Below, piece by piece: positions 30,771-39,717 of a DNA stretch of 64,000 nucleotides (position 1 is the stretch's first letter; each line of letters starts with the position of its first letter). The notes beneath the pieces are model-generated. The model did not search any database. It worked only from the letters and a program-made list of their open reading frames with translations, and was not told where the DNA came from. Location: NCBI GenBank assembly GCA_902570035.1, contig CACFWO010000002.1, forward strand, positions 127,054-191,053, read 5' to 3'. Position numbers and translations under genes: made by a program. The DNA is from an uncultured SAR86 cluster bacterium (GTDB taxonomy: Bacteria; Pseudomonadota; Gammaproteobacteria; Magnimaribacterales; AG-339-G14).

Positions 30771-31574
30771 ATGAAGACTTGGACAGCGGAAGCGTTAAAT
30801 ACAGCTCCGGATTCAAAAAATGAAATCCACGGGGATAAACTGGCAAAAGAATTTGGTTTTAAGGGTGGTTTAGTTCCTGGTGTGACCATTTCTGCTTATC
30901 TATTACATCCTGTGATAGAAAAGTGGGGAATCGAATGGCTCAATAACGGTTTTGCAAAATGCATGATTACTTCACCGTTGTACGACAAAGAAAAGTTTGA
31001 AGTAATTTCTGAAGAAGTTTCGGAAGAAAAAATACTTACTACACTTAACAAAAGCGATCAGACCATCAGCGCAAATGCTGAAGCTGCGCTTTCAAAGAAT
31101 TCTGTAAAATCTCCCAAACTTCGAGGAGATAAAATCGCATCTCAGGATTATGTTGGGCCTCAAGCAACAAAAGATATTTGGGATAAGCTAAAAAAAGAAG
31201 GGTGTTTTTCTTTTCGATATCTTTGGGGCGGAGAAAATCCGCTAATATATTTACGCGATCCAAATCAACTTCCCGATTTGCTAAATCCAAAAAAAGAAGG
31301 TTTTGCAAATTTATGTTTTCTATTGGGATGTTCAAACTGGATACTGGCAAGTAATGCATACATGAATCCTTGGATACATCTTCAAACTAAATCTCATAAC
31401 TTTAGGGCAGTCCCAATGGGGACGTCATTGATTGCAGAAATGCAGGTTAAAGATTGCTATGACAAAAAAGGTCATGAATTCATAGATGTCGATGTAAATC
31501 TTTTCGACGAACGCGATGAAGAATGCATTATGATGATTAATCTCTTAGCAATATATAAGGTAAGAGGAGCCTAA
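30771..31574 (+). CDS. Hypothetical protein, possible hotdog-fold MaoC-like
   Basis: NEIHGDKLAKEFGFKGGLVPGVTISAYLLHPV resembles a MaoC hydratase active-site segment. Confidence 0.5.
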   Translation: MKTWTAEALNTAPDSKNEIHGDKLAKEFGFKGGLVPGVTISAYLLHPVIEKWGIEWLNNGFAKCMITSPLYDKEKFEVISEEVSEEKILTTLNKSDQTISANAEAALSKNSVKSPKLRGDKIASQDYVGPQATKDIWDKLKKEGCFSFRYLWGGENPLIYLRDPNQLPDLLNPKKEGFANLCFLLGCSNWILASNAYMNPWIHLQTKSHNFRAVPMGTSLIAEMQVKDCYDKKGHEFIDVDVNLFDERDEECIMMINLLAIYKVRGA

Positions 31575-31595
31575 TAACTGACAAAAGGGGGAAAA

Positions 31596-31988
31596 ATGGC
31601 TAAAGAATCATGGTTTTTGATCTTAACGGCAATTGGCGTTGCTCTAGTTTCTCTGGGATATGGAGTAAATCCAAAGCTTGGGATGCCCTTGCTATACGGG
31701 ATTGATATAGAAAGCGTAAATCAAATAAATATGTACAGAGCTATCATGGGTTTGTATTTAGCTATTTCTTTGTACTGGATTATTGGCGCCCTTAATGAGA
31801 ATGTTAAATTATCTGCCCTCTGGAGTATGTTTGTTTTTATGACGGGTATAGGCTCTGGAAGGTTAATCAGCGTTTACTTGGATGGCACTCCTTCAACTAT
31901 TTTTATGTCTTTCCTATTCATTGAAATAATTTCTGCAGTTTTGTGCTTATTTTTTATTTCTAGATTAAATAAGGAGATTGAAACCTAG
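31596..31988 (+). CDS. DUF4345-like four-TM membrane protein
   Basis: About 130 aa, 4 TM; INMYRAIMGLYLAISLYWIIGAL...GRLISVYLDGTPS. Confidence 0.75.
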   Translation: MAKESWFLILTAIGVALVSLGYGVNPKLGMPLLYGIDIESVNQINMYRAIMGLYLAISLYWIIGALNENVKLSALWSMFVFMTGIGSGRLISVYLDGTPSTIFMSFLFIEIISAVLCLFFISRLNKEIET

Positions 31989-32000
31989 CAAAAGAAAATC

Positions 32001-32852
32001 ATGGAGCTTTCTAATAAAAATTCCAACCTTCATTACTTTCAAGCAGGTCAAGGAGATCCCTTAGTCTTTTTACATGGATTCCCTGATTGTGCGGTCAACT
32101 ATAAAGAGCAGATAGAATTTTTTAGCGCCAATGGATTTGAAGTTTTCGTTCCATTGATGCCAGGTTATCACGAGGACGATCAAGAGCTAGATACTTACCA
32201 AAGCTTAAAAATAGCTGAGGAATTATCAATGTTCATTAATTCTGTTACAGACAAGCCTATTAATTTATTTGGCCATGACTGGGGAGCTTCAGCAGCTTAT
32301 GGGATAGCTAACTTGATGCCTGAGAAAATAGCTAAATTAATTACTGCCTCGGTCCCTTACGGCCCTGCTTTGATGAGCGCTTTTTTACTTGATGGAGATC
32401 AGCAAAGAAAATCTTGGTACATGTTTTTTTTCCAACTTGAAATTGCTGAGATGGCTGTTGAGGCGAATGATTATGAATACATCAAAAGACTGTGGCGAGA
32501 ATGGTCGCCGAATTGGTCTGATTACGAAAGCTATGCTAAAGAAGCAATAAGTGTTTTATCCAAGCCTAGAGTTTTAACACGAGCCTTGAAATATTATCGC
32601 AGCACTTTTCAATCAGGATTACAAAGCGAAAGATTGAATAATCTACAAATGACCTTTACTAATAAATTTAAGATGCCTGCGCTTTATCTTCATGGAAAAA
32701 ACGACGGATGCATTGCTGCTGAACTTTCGATCGGGATGGAGGATAGTTTCGAAAATCTTAAAAAGCTCGAGCTTGATCACTGTGGACATTTTCTCCATTT
32801 AGAAAAACCTAAAGAAATAAATCAAATTATTCTGGATTTTCTTAACTCTTAA
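32001..32852 (+). CDS. Alpha/beta hydrolase, epoxide-hydrolase-like
   Basis: FLHGFPDCAVNYKEQIEFF, NLFGHDWGASAAYGIANLMPEKI. Confidence 0.9.
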   Translation: MELSNKNSNLHYFQAGQGDPLVFLHGFPDCAVNYKEQIEFFSANGFEVFVPLMPGYHEDDQELDTYQSLKIAEELSMFINSVTDKPINLFGHDWGASAAYGIANLMPEKIAKLITASVPYGPALMSAFLLDGDQQRKSWYMFFFQLEIAEMAVEANDYEYIKRLWREWSPNWSDYESYAKEAISVLSKPRVLTRALKYYRSTFQSGLQSERLNNLQMTFTNKFKMPALYLHGKNDGCIAAELSIGMEDSFENLKKLELDHCGHFLHLEKPKEINQIILDFLNS

Positions 32853-32867
32853 TTTTTAAGACTCTAT

Positions 32868-33503
32868 CTATTTTTGATTAAAGATTAAATATCCAATTTC
32901 TTCTTTAATTTGTTCTGCTATGACTGTCTGTGCCTTTTCGTTTGGATGAATACCATCGGGTTGCATGAGATCATCTCTTAACGCCACATTTTCCAGCATG
33001 AACGAAATCAATTTTGTATCCGTCTCTGAAGCAACTTCAGAATAAATATTTTCAAAAGCTTCAATATATTTTTTTCCGTAATTTGGAGGAATCTTGATTT
33101 GCATAATTATCGGAATTGATTGGTGATTTGAGATTATTGAAACTATTTTTAATAAGTTCTGTTTTATCCTCGATATTGGATAACCACGCAACGCATCATT
33201 CCCGCCTAACTCCACTAAAACAAAGTCAGGTTCATAGGAATTTAGGTCTTTGCTTATTCGAGATAATCCTCCCGAAGTAGTATCTCCGGAAATACTTGAA
33301 TTAATGATCTTCAAACTTTTTCCTTCCTTAGAAAAAGAGCTTTTTAATAAGGTCGTCCAATTTTGCGATTCTTTAATTCCAAATCCGGCAGAGATGCTGT
33401 CTCCTAAAATCAAAAGCTTCTTATCATCCGCAATGATAGAATTGGAAAAAATCAAAACAAAAATAAATAATTTTTTGTACCTGGAAATCTCAAGGAAACT
33501 CAT
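32868..33503 (-). CDS. tesA: SGNH arylesterase / acyl-CoA thioesterase I (TesA-like)
   Basis: LLILGDSISAGFGI, ELGGNDALRGYP, DGIHPNEKAQ; divergent from ABC genes as in tesA-ybbA. Confidence 0.93.
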   Translation of the reverse strand: MSFLEISRYKKLFIFVLIFSNSIIADDKKLLILGDSISAGFGIKESQNWTTLLKSSFSKEGKSLKIINSSISGDTTSGGLSRISKDLNSYEPDFVLVELGGNDALRGYPISRIKQNLLKIVSIISNHQSIPIIMQIKIPPNYGKKYIEAFENIYSEVASETDTKLISFMLENVALRDDLMQPDGIHPNEKAQTVIAEQIKEEIGYLIFNQK

Positions 33504-33506
33504 TTT

Positions 33507-34166
33507 ATGATTATAAAAGCAAGAAATTTGTCAAAAAAGGTTATTTTTAACGGCGAAGAAATAAATATTTTAGACAAGATTGATTTAGAGATTTCTTCAA
33601 ATACATCACTTGCAGTAGTTGGCCCATCAGGATCGGGTAAATCAACTCTCTTGGGTCTTCTTGCGGGACTGGATTCTCCTTCGGGAGGGGAAATATTCTT
33701 CGACGACATGCCTCTTCATTCCATGTCGGAAGATAGCCGCTCAAAAATTAGAAAAGAATCCGTAGCTTTTGTTTTTCAGAATTTTGAGCTGTTAGCAGGA
33801 TTGACTGCTCTGGAAAATGTCATGCTTCCTTTAGAGATGAAAAATAAAGGAAAAGCCAGAGAGATTGCTGAAAAATATCTTGAGAAGGTCGATATGCTCA
33901 ATAGAACAATGCATTATCCTCAACAGCTCTCGGGAGGTGAACAGCAAAGGGTTGCCATTGCCAGAGCGTTTGCGTGCGAAGCAAAGGTTTTATTCTGTGA
34001 TGAGCCAACCGGAAACCTAGATTCAACAAATAGCAAGATGATTTCAGATTTACTTTTTGATGTTTTTAACGAATCAAGCACCGCACTTATCATCGTGACC
34101 CACGATGAAGATTTAGCTGACCGATGCGATCAAAAAATTAGACTCATTGATGGAAAAATTCAATGA
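33507..34166 (+). CDS. ybbA: ABC transporter ATP-binding protein, YbbA/LolD-like
   Basis: GPSGSGKSTLLGLLAGLD, LSGGEQQRVAIARAF, CDEPTGNLD. Confidence 0.93.
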   Translation: MIIKARNLSKKVIFNGEEINILDKIDLEISSNTSLAVVGPSGSGKSTLLGLLAGLDSPSGGEIFFDDMPLHSMSEDSRSKIRKESVAFVFQNFELLAGLTALENVMLPLEMKNKGKAREIAEKYLEKVDMLNRTMHYPQQLSGGEQQRVAIARAFACEAKVLFCDEPTGNLDSTNSKMISDLLFDVFNESSTALIIVTHDEDLADRCDQKIRLIDGKIQ

Positions 34167-36598
34167 ATGTTGTCTTATTATCTTTAAAAATTTTCTTTCG
34201 CGAACTCAAGTCTGGACAGTTGCTGTTAATGTTTCTTTCTTTAACTTTAGCTGTTGGAATAGTTGCATCTATCACTCTGTTTACCGACAGACTAGATCGC
34301 TCCTTGATAGCCGAGTCTCAAGTATTTTTAGGGGGAGACTTAAAATTTGAAACAAGCGATGCAATTGAAGAATCCAATATCCCAAATTTCGAGGGACAAT
34401 TTGCAAAGATCTATGAATTTGGAAGTGTAGTTTCTAATGCGGATAACTTTCAATTAGCTGCTATAAAATCAGTTGAAGAGCCTTATCCAATCGCTGGTCA
34501 GCTAGAAATCATAAATGAAAACTCAGAAGTGGAAACTTTCACTTCGCCGCCCAATTCAAGAGATATTTGGCTTGACGGTCGTTTAGCTAGACTTCTAGAT
34601 ATTTCCATAGGTGATCAAGTTGATCTTGGGGCTACATCTCTTATTTATTCTGGAACTATTTCTTCTGAGGCAGATCGAGGAACCGGTTCCTTTGCTTTTG
34701 CTCCAAAAGCCATTATGAATTCTGCCGATTTAGAATCGACTCAGCTCATTCGGTCTGGCTCTAGAGTCCGTTACACCTATCTATTTACTGCTTCAAAAGA
34801 AGATATTGATAAATTAGAACAGTACTTCCAAAACATTAAACGGCCCGGTGATGATATTTTAACTCCTCAGAACGAGGAGACTCCTTTAGGCAGGGCAATT
34901 GATAGGGCCTCTAATTTTTTTCTGCTTGGCGCTTTGTTAGCAATTATTTTATCTTCGCTGGCAATTGCAATTTCATCCTTACAATTTACCAGGAGACACA
35001 CTGAATACGTCGCCATCTTTAAAGCATTAGGCTTTCAACCGAAAGAAATTCGAATTACTTATCTATTGATCTTTACTTTCGTAGCTATATTTTCAATTCT
35101 CTTTGGCATAGCTACAGGATGGTTTGTTCAACTTTCTTTTCTAAGCCTTCTTAAGGAATATTTTCCTGCCAACTTGCCTCTACCTGGCCCTAATCCTTAC
35201 TTTATATCAATAGTCACAGCTTTCACGTGTTTGCTTGGTTTTGCATATCCCATGTTAAGAAATTTATTTGAGTTATCTCCAAATACAATTCTAAGAAAGA
35301 CCGCTAACAAAACAGGAAATTTTTTATCGATTGTTTATTCTCTAAGTGGACTTCTAGCTTTTTACTTCTTAATAGTTTTTTTCATCAGAGATTTTTACAT
35401 CACAAATATTATTTTCTTCTCAATATTAGCTTTTGCTCTTTTCATTTTTGGCTTTATTTACCTTATTTTTTCTTTTATCAAACCCTTAGGTCTTAATCCA
35501 CTGAAAACTTTTAAGATGATTGCTTTTGAATTAAGCCGCAGGAAACTCTTTAATTCTTTGCAGATAGTTTCCATAACCGTTGCGATAGCTTTGAGCTTAA
35601 TTGCTTACTCTTCATCAACCAATATCATCTCTTCATGGGAGAGCTCTTTACCTGAAAAAGCTCCAAACAATTTTATTTTTAACTTATTTGAAGACGAAAA
35701 GGAAAATCTAAAAGATTTTCTAGAATCAAGAGATATTGAGTTACTTCCTATCTATCCTGTGACAAGCGCAAGATTTTTTAGAGTCGGAGAAGGTGAAGAC
35801 ATTGATCGAACCTTCAATTTTACTTGGATGGAAGATTTACCCGAGGGCAATAAAATTGTTTCAGGAGAGTGGTTTAATCAGTCAAGCGATGGGGTTTCCA
35901 TTTCTATTGAAATAGCAGAAAGATACAACTTAAAGCTTAACGATAAAATAGAAATCGACGTAGCAGGCAAAAGAATCAGTAGCTTTATTCAAAGCATAAG
36001 AGAAGTTAATTGGGAGAACTTTAGCCCTAATTTTTTTGCTATCGGTAATACAGATGACTTTTCTGATCTATCTCCTACCTACATCACTTCTTTTCATGTT
36101 CCTGAAAATAAAAAAATAGTTACCACAGAGCTCATAAAACAATTTCCGACTAGCTCTGTCATTTCTCTTGAAAATTTAATACAGGAAATTCAATCAATTA
36201 TTTCTAAAGTATCGCAAGCTTTGACGCTTATTTTAGGGCTTACTCTTTTGTCAGCATTATTTCTAATGTTGGCTACGATCCAAGAAAGCTACAAGCAAAG
36301 AGAGAAACAGAATGCCATTTTAAAAACTTTAGGTTTAAGCAGAACCATCATGCAAAAAAATACTTTTTTGGAGTACTTAACCATCGGATTGTTCGCCGGA
36401 GGATTAGGGGGTCTGCTTGCCTTGATTGCGACATATTTGATTGAAACGTTTGTTTTTGAAATAGATCCAACCGTTTATTGGGATATTCTTTTACTGGGTA
36501 TCTTAAGCGCGGTGGTCATCATAGGAATTATTTCAGCCATTTTCACATTTTATCTTTCGACAAAAACTCCGAAGGATGTTTTTAGTAAAGTTTCATGA
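34163..36598 (+). CDS. ybbP: ABC transporter permease, YbbP/FtsX-like
   Basis: 811 aa, FtsX-like TM segments; overlaps ybbA by 4 bp. Confidence 0.92.
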   Translation: MNVVLLSLKIFFRELKSGQLLLMFLSLTLAVGIVASITLFTDRLDRSLIAESQVFLGGDLKFETSDAIEESNIPNFEGQFAKIYEFGSVVSNADNFQLAAIKSVEEPYPIAGQLEIINENSEVETFTSPPNSRDIWLDGRLARLLDISIGDQVDLGATSLIYSGTISSEADRGTGSFAFAPKAIMNSADLESTQLIRSGSRVRYTYLFTASKEDIDKLEQYFQNIKRPGDDILTPQNEETPLGRAIDRASNFFLLGALLAIILSSLAIAISSLQFTRRHTEYVAIFKALGFQPKEIRITYLLIFTFVAIFSILFGIATGWFVQLSFLSLLKEYFPANLPLPGPNPYFISIVTAFTCLLGFAYPMLRNLFELSPNTILRKTANKTGNFLSIVYSLSGLLAFYFLIVFFIRDFYITNIIFFSILAFALFIFGFIYLIFSFIKPLGLNPLKTFKMIAFELSRRKLFNSLQIVSITVAIALSLIAYSSSTNIISSWESSLPEKAPNNFIFNLFEDEKENLKDFLESRDIELLPIYPVTSARFFRVGEGEDIDRTFNFTWMEDLPEGNKIVSGEWFNQSSDGVSISIEIAERYNLKLNDKIEIDVAGKRISSFIQSIREVNWENFSPNFFAIGNTDDFSDLSPTYITSFHVPENKKIVTTELIKQFPTSSVISLENLIQEIQSIISKVSQALTLILGLTLLSALFLMLATIQESYKQREKQNAILKTLGLSRTIMQKNTFLEYLTIGLFAGGLGGLLALIATYLIETFVFEIDPTVYWDILLLGILSAVVIIGIISAIFTFYLSTKTPKDVFSKVS

Positions 36599-37221
36599 GC
36601 TCAAGCGTCAAATCAGGTCCAATTCCAGCAGGTCGTCTTCAAAGAGCAAGCTCCAGCTCAGAAAATTATATTTCTAAGTTCCGGCAGGTTCTTATCAGGC
36701 ATGGTTTGACCATGACTTTGATAGCAATTATCTGTCTATTGGTGCCGTTCATATTGGATGACTTCAATTCCTCTCTAAGCAAGTTATTTCTTCTTCCTTC
36801 AAAATATTTTGTATGGTTTCTAGCTATTACTTTGTTTATTTTTGGGTATTTAAAATTTACTAAAAAAAATCTCAATGTTCGTCAAATTGCTTGGATATGT
36901 TACTTGTTCGTAATCTCCGTAGTTGAGGAAATTGGTTTTAGGCTTGGCTTGCCGCTCCTTTTTACTTCTGAATTTACTGGTATAGATATTTTTTGGATAG
37001 GCGTTATTTTGAGTAATTTCATATTTGCTACAATTCACTACTTCACGTTACGTTGGAAACTTACAGCATGCGTATTCACATTTTTAGGCGGCATGGGATT
37101 TAGTCGACTTTTTTCGGTTACAGGTGACTTGACTCTAGTCATATTAGTTCACTGGGCCGTAACCTTTTTAAATACTCCATCTGCTCCAAAAGGTTTGAAT
37201 AATTCAAATCTAAAAGATTAA
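36595..37221 (+). CDS. CPBP-family intramembrane protein
   Basis: Multi-TM with EEIGFR (EExxxR), FATIH (FxxxH) and late VHWAVTFLN motifs. Confidence 0.7.
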   Translation: MSSSVKSGPIPAGRLQRASSSSENYISKFRQVLIRHGLTMTLIAIICLLVPFILDDFNSSLSKLFLLPSKYFVWFLAITLFIFGYLKFTKKNLNVRQIAWICYLFVISVVEEIGFRLGLPLLFTSEFTGIDIFWIGVILSNFIFATIHYFTLRWKLTACVFTFLGGMGFSRLFSVTGDLTLVILVHWAVTFLNTPSAPKGLNNSNLKD

Positions 37222-37257
37222 TTGACATCGTAAATGTCATTATTTTAAGGTTTATTC

Positions 37258-38382
37258 ATGAGTCGTTCTTTATCAGTTATCTTATTGATAGTAGCAATTT
37301 CCATTGCTTTTATTTTTTATCTTTCAAATCAAAAACCTGAAATAAATTACGATAGATTTAATTTGGTATCACCAGGCATTCTAAGAACTCCAGACGACCG
37401 TTTTGAAAATTTAGAAGATTTTCCATTTAAAGCTAATTATCTAACAATTGGTGACACCAGAATTCATTATTTAGATGAAGGACCGAGAAACGGAGAGGTA
37501 ATATATCTTCTTCACGGCGAGCCAGCTTGGAGTTATTTATTTAGAAAAATGATTCCTGTGCTTGTAGATGCAGGTTATCGAGTTATAGCGCCAGATATGG
37601 TTGGCTTTGGAAAATCGGATAAATATATTTCTGTGGAAGATTACACCCATCAAATGCACGTAGATAAGATGACTCAATTAATTGTAGAGCTGGACTTAAA
37701 TAATATTACTGCGCATGTGCATGATTGGGGCGGGCTCGTTGGACTTAGAGTTGTTGCTGAAGAGCCAGATAGATTTTCTAGAATTATTGCTTCCAACACT
37801 TCTTTAATTGCTACTGGAAGGGGCCTTTTAAATGATATGTTTAGTTTTATAGCTTATCCACTTTTTAAATTTTCAATATGGTTTCAAGGACCAGCAACTT
37901 GGGAAGAATTCATCGGAGGCGATGGATTTACAGGATGGATAAGGTATTCAAAATCAACTGATAATATTGACGTTGGCGGATTAATGCAGACTCTTGGCAC
38001 TGTCTCAGCTCGTGAAAGAGTTGGATATGAAGCTCCTTACCCTAATGCAACCTATAAAGCAGGCGCTCAAATATTTCCTTATTTAATCCCAAGTGAACTA
38101 AGAAAAAATGAAAAAGCCTACAGGGATGTTTTTGAAAAATGGGATAAACCGTTCTTAATTGCCAATAGTGATAATGACCCCGTTACAAGTAACAATCCTA
38201 GGTTGGTAGAAATGTTAAAAAGAGTGCCAACAGCTGAAGAGATCGTCATCAAAGGACCCGGCCACTTTATTCAAGAGGAAGCAGGTCCTGAATACGCCCA
38301 ATTAATAATTGATTTTATAAACGGAAATCCTAAAGGTTTTGCAATGGAAAAAAAATTAGATAACTTTTTGAAATTAGACTAA
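37258..38382 (+). CDS. Haloalkane-dehalogenase-like alpha/beta hydrolase with N-terminal membrane anchor
   Basis: YLLHGEPAWSYLFRKMIP, HVHDWGGLVGLRVV, GPGHFIQEE; N-terminal TM segment. Confidence 0.88.
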   Translation: MSRSLSVILLIVAISIAFIFYLSNQKPEINYDRFNLVSPGILRTPDDRFENLEDFPFKANYLTIGDTRIHYLDEGPRNGEVIYLLHGEPAWSYLFRKMIPVLVDAGYRVIAPDMVGFGKSDKYISVEDYTHQMHVDKMTQLIVELDLNNITAHVHDWGGLVGLRVVAEEPDRFSRIIASNTSLIATGRGLLNDMFSFIAYPLFKFSIWFQGPATWEEFIGGDGFTGWIRYSKSTDNIDVGGLMQTLGTVSARERVGYEAPYPNATYKAGAQIFPYLIPSELRKNEKAYRDVFEKWDKPFLIANSDNDPVTSNNPRLVEMLKRVPTAEEIVIKGPGHFIQEEAGPEYAQLIIDFINGNPKGFAMEKKLDNFLKLD

Positions 38383-38487
38383 CCAATGAAAAACCTACTT
38401 ATCATTTTTGCTATGTTTATCGGGAATACTTTCCTTGAAAATAATTTTCCGATTGAAATTAAGTGTATTGCTTATCTTGAATAGAAC

Positions 38488-38970
38488 TTAATCTATATCA
38501 ACAATTTTTTTCTTATGCAATCTAGTTTCAGCTAATAAATCGCTCATGTACTCTTGAAAGAATATGATTTTTTTATCTTTCAACCTCATTACCATTGCAT
38601 AGTTATTGTTGTATTCTCCATTTATACCATCTGCTTCTCCCTCAATAGTAAAAACGACCATATCTCCACCAGCTATTCTGTTAGTTATGTTTAGAGTGAT
38701 GCCATTGGGCAGAACTGCAGGAATAACCTCGTTCAACCAGGTAGATTCATAAGTTTCTTTGTTATATTTCTTACAAATCTCACAGATGCCCATAAATTCA
38801 AATTCAAAATCTTCATGAATTAATTCCATCGCTACATCTGGATTAGATAAGATATTAGCCCAGAAACTATCTACAACTTTTAAATTTTGTTCTTCAAGCT
38901 TATGGCCATTAGCCAATATGATTGAAGGCAATATAAATACAATTAAAAAAAATATCTTTAAAAATTTCAT
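38488..38970 (-). CDS. Secreted SnoaL/NTF2-like protein
   Basis: Signal peptide MKFLKIFFLIVFILPSIILANG; start moved to this ATG. Confidence 0.7.
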   Translation of the reverse strand: MKFLKIFFLIVFILPSIILANGHKLEEQNLKVVDSFWANILSNPDVAMELIHEDFEFEFMGICEICKKYNKETYESTWLNEVIPAVLPNGITLNITNRIAGGDMVVFTIEGEADGINGEYNNNYAMVMRLKDKKIIFFQEYMSDLLAETRLHKKKIVDID

Positions 38971-39058
38971 AATACATCCTTGTCTTAGAAATATAAGATA
39001 GCATGAAAGAAACACTTTAAATATTTGGTAGGAGACTACTAAACAAATATTTCCATCA

Positions 39059-39325
39059 TTACCATTTTTCTTTTACAACTATTTTATTTAAACGATAACT
39101 CATTTCCCTGGTGGAAGTTTCATGATTGGTAGGGTTGTTACCTCCACCAACATATTTAAAGTTTTTCATCATCATGCTTGGTGATATATGGTTTATATAT
39201 TTTTTACTAGTAAGTTTTAGTTGAGAAGCAAATGCCTCAACCTCTGCTAAAGAACCGTATACATAGTATTTGTTATTTTTTTCATCTATCAAAACAGCTT
39301 TTTTTAAATGACAAACACAAGTCAT
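39059..39325 (-). CDS. Hypothetical protein (88 aa)
   Basis: Open frame on the minus strand; no recognised family. Confidence 0.45.
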   Translation of the reverse strand: MTCVCHLKKAVLIDEKNNKYYVYGSLAEVEAFASQLKLTSKKYINHISPSMMMKNFKYVGGGNNPTNHETSTREMSYRLNKIVVKEKW

Positions 39326-39551
39326 CTATCCTGTCCTTGATATTCTTTGTTACTTTTCCTTTTACTTTTATTCACGTGCTTTATAGATGTATTTACTTGG
39401 CTATCGTCCTTAAACTCATCAAATAGTTGCCTCTTATGAATGTATAGCAAAAAGAATAAATTGATATGCCAAAGAATCTTTAAATAAGGATTTTTCTTAG
39501 CTTATTACAATCCTTTTACAAGAATCTCGGGCATGTTAACAATGTATTAAA

Positions 39552-39627
39552 TGGTGCCCAGAGGTGGAATCGAACCACCGACACAAGGATTTTCAGTCCT
39601 TTGCTCTACCAACTGAGCTATCTGGGC
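39552..39627 (-). tRNA. tRNA-Phe (GAA anticodon)
   Basis: Reverse complement GCCCAGATAGCTCAGTTGGTAGAGCAAAGGACTGAAAATCCTTGTGTCGGTGGTTCGATTCCACCTCTGGGCACCA: cloverleaf arms, GAA anticodon, encoded CCA. Confidence 0.97.
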
Positions 39628-39666
39628 AATCGAGCGCACAATATTAGAAGAATCATAAGTTAAGCG

Positions 39667-39684
39667 CAATCGATTAATCGATTG
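39667..39684. promoter_or_regulatory. Perfect 18-bp palindrome, candidate operator upstream of the sugar cassette
   Basis: CAATCGATTAATCGATTG equals its own reverse complement; also a tandem AATCGATT x2; about 34 bp upstream of the transporter ATG. Confidence 0.5.
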
Positions 39685-39717
39685 AACTTAGAATATTTAA
39701 AGTATTATGGACGGGGG

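Noticed and set aside
37224-37238. GACAT-cgtaa-ATGTC hairpin followed by ATTATTTT between the CPBP and dehalogenase genes
   Set aside because: Five-base-pair stem with low GC; too weak to call as a terminator.
39232-39426. 64-aa plus-strand ORF overlapping the 88-aa minus-strand ORF
   Set aside because: Low-complexity composition, no start context, no recognisable family.
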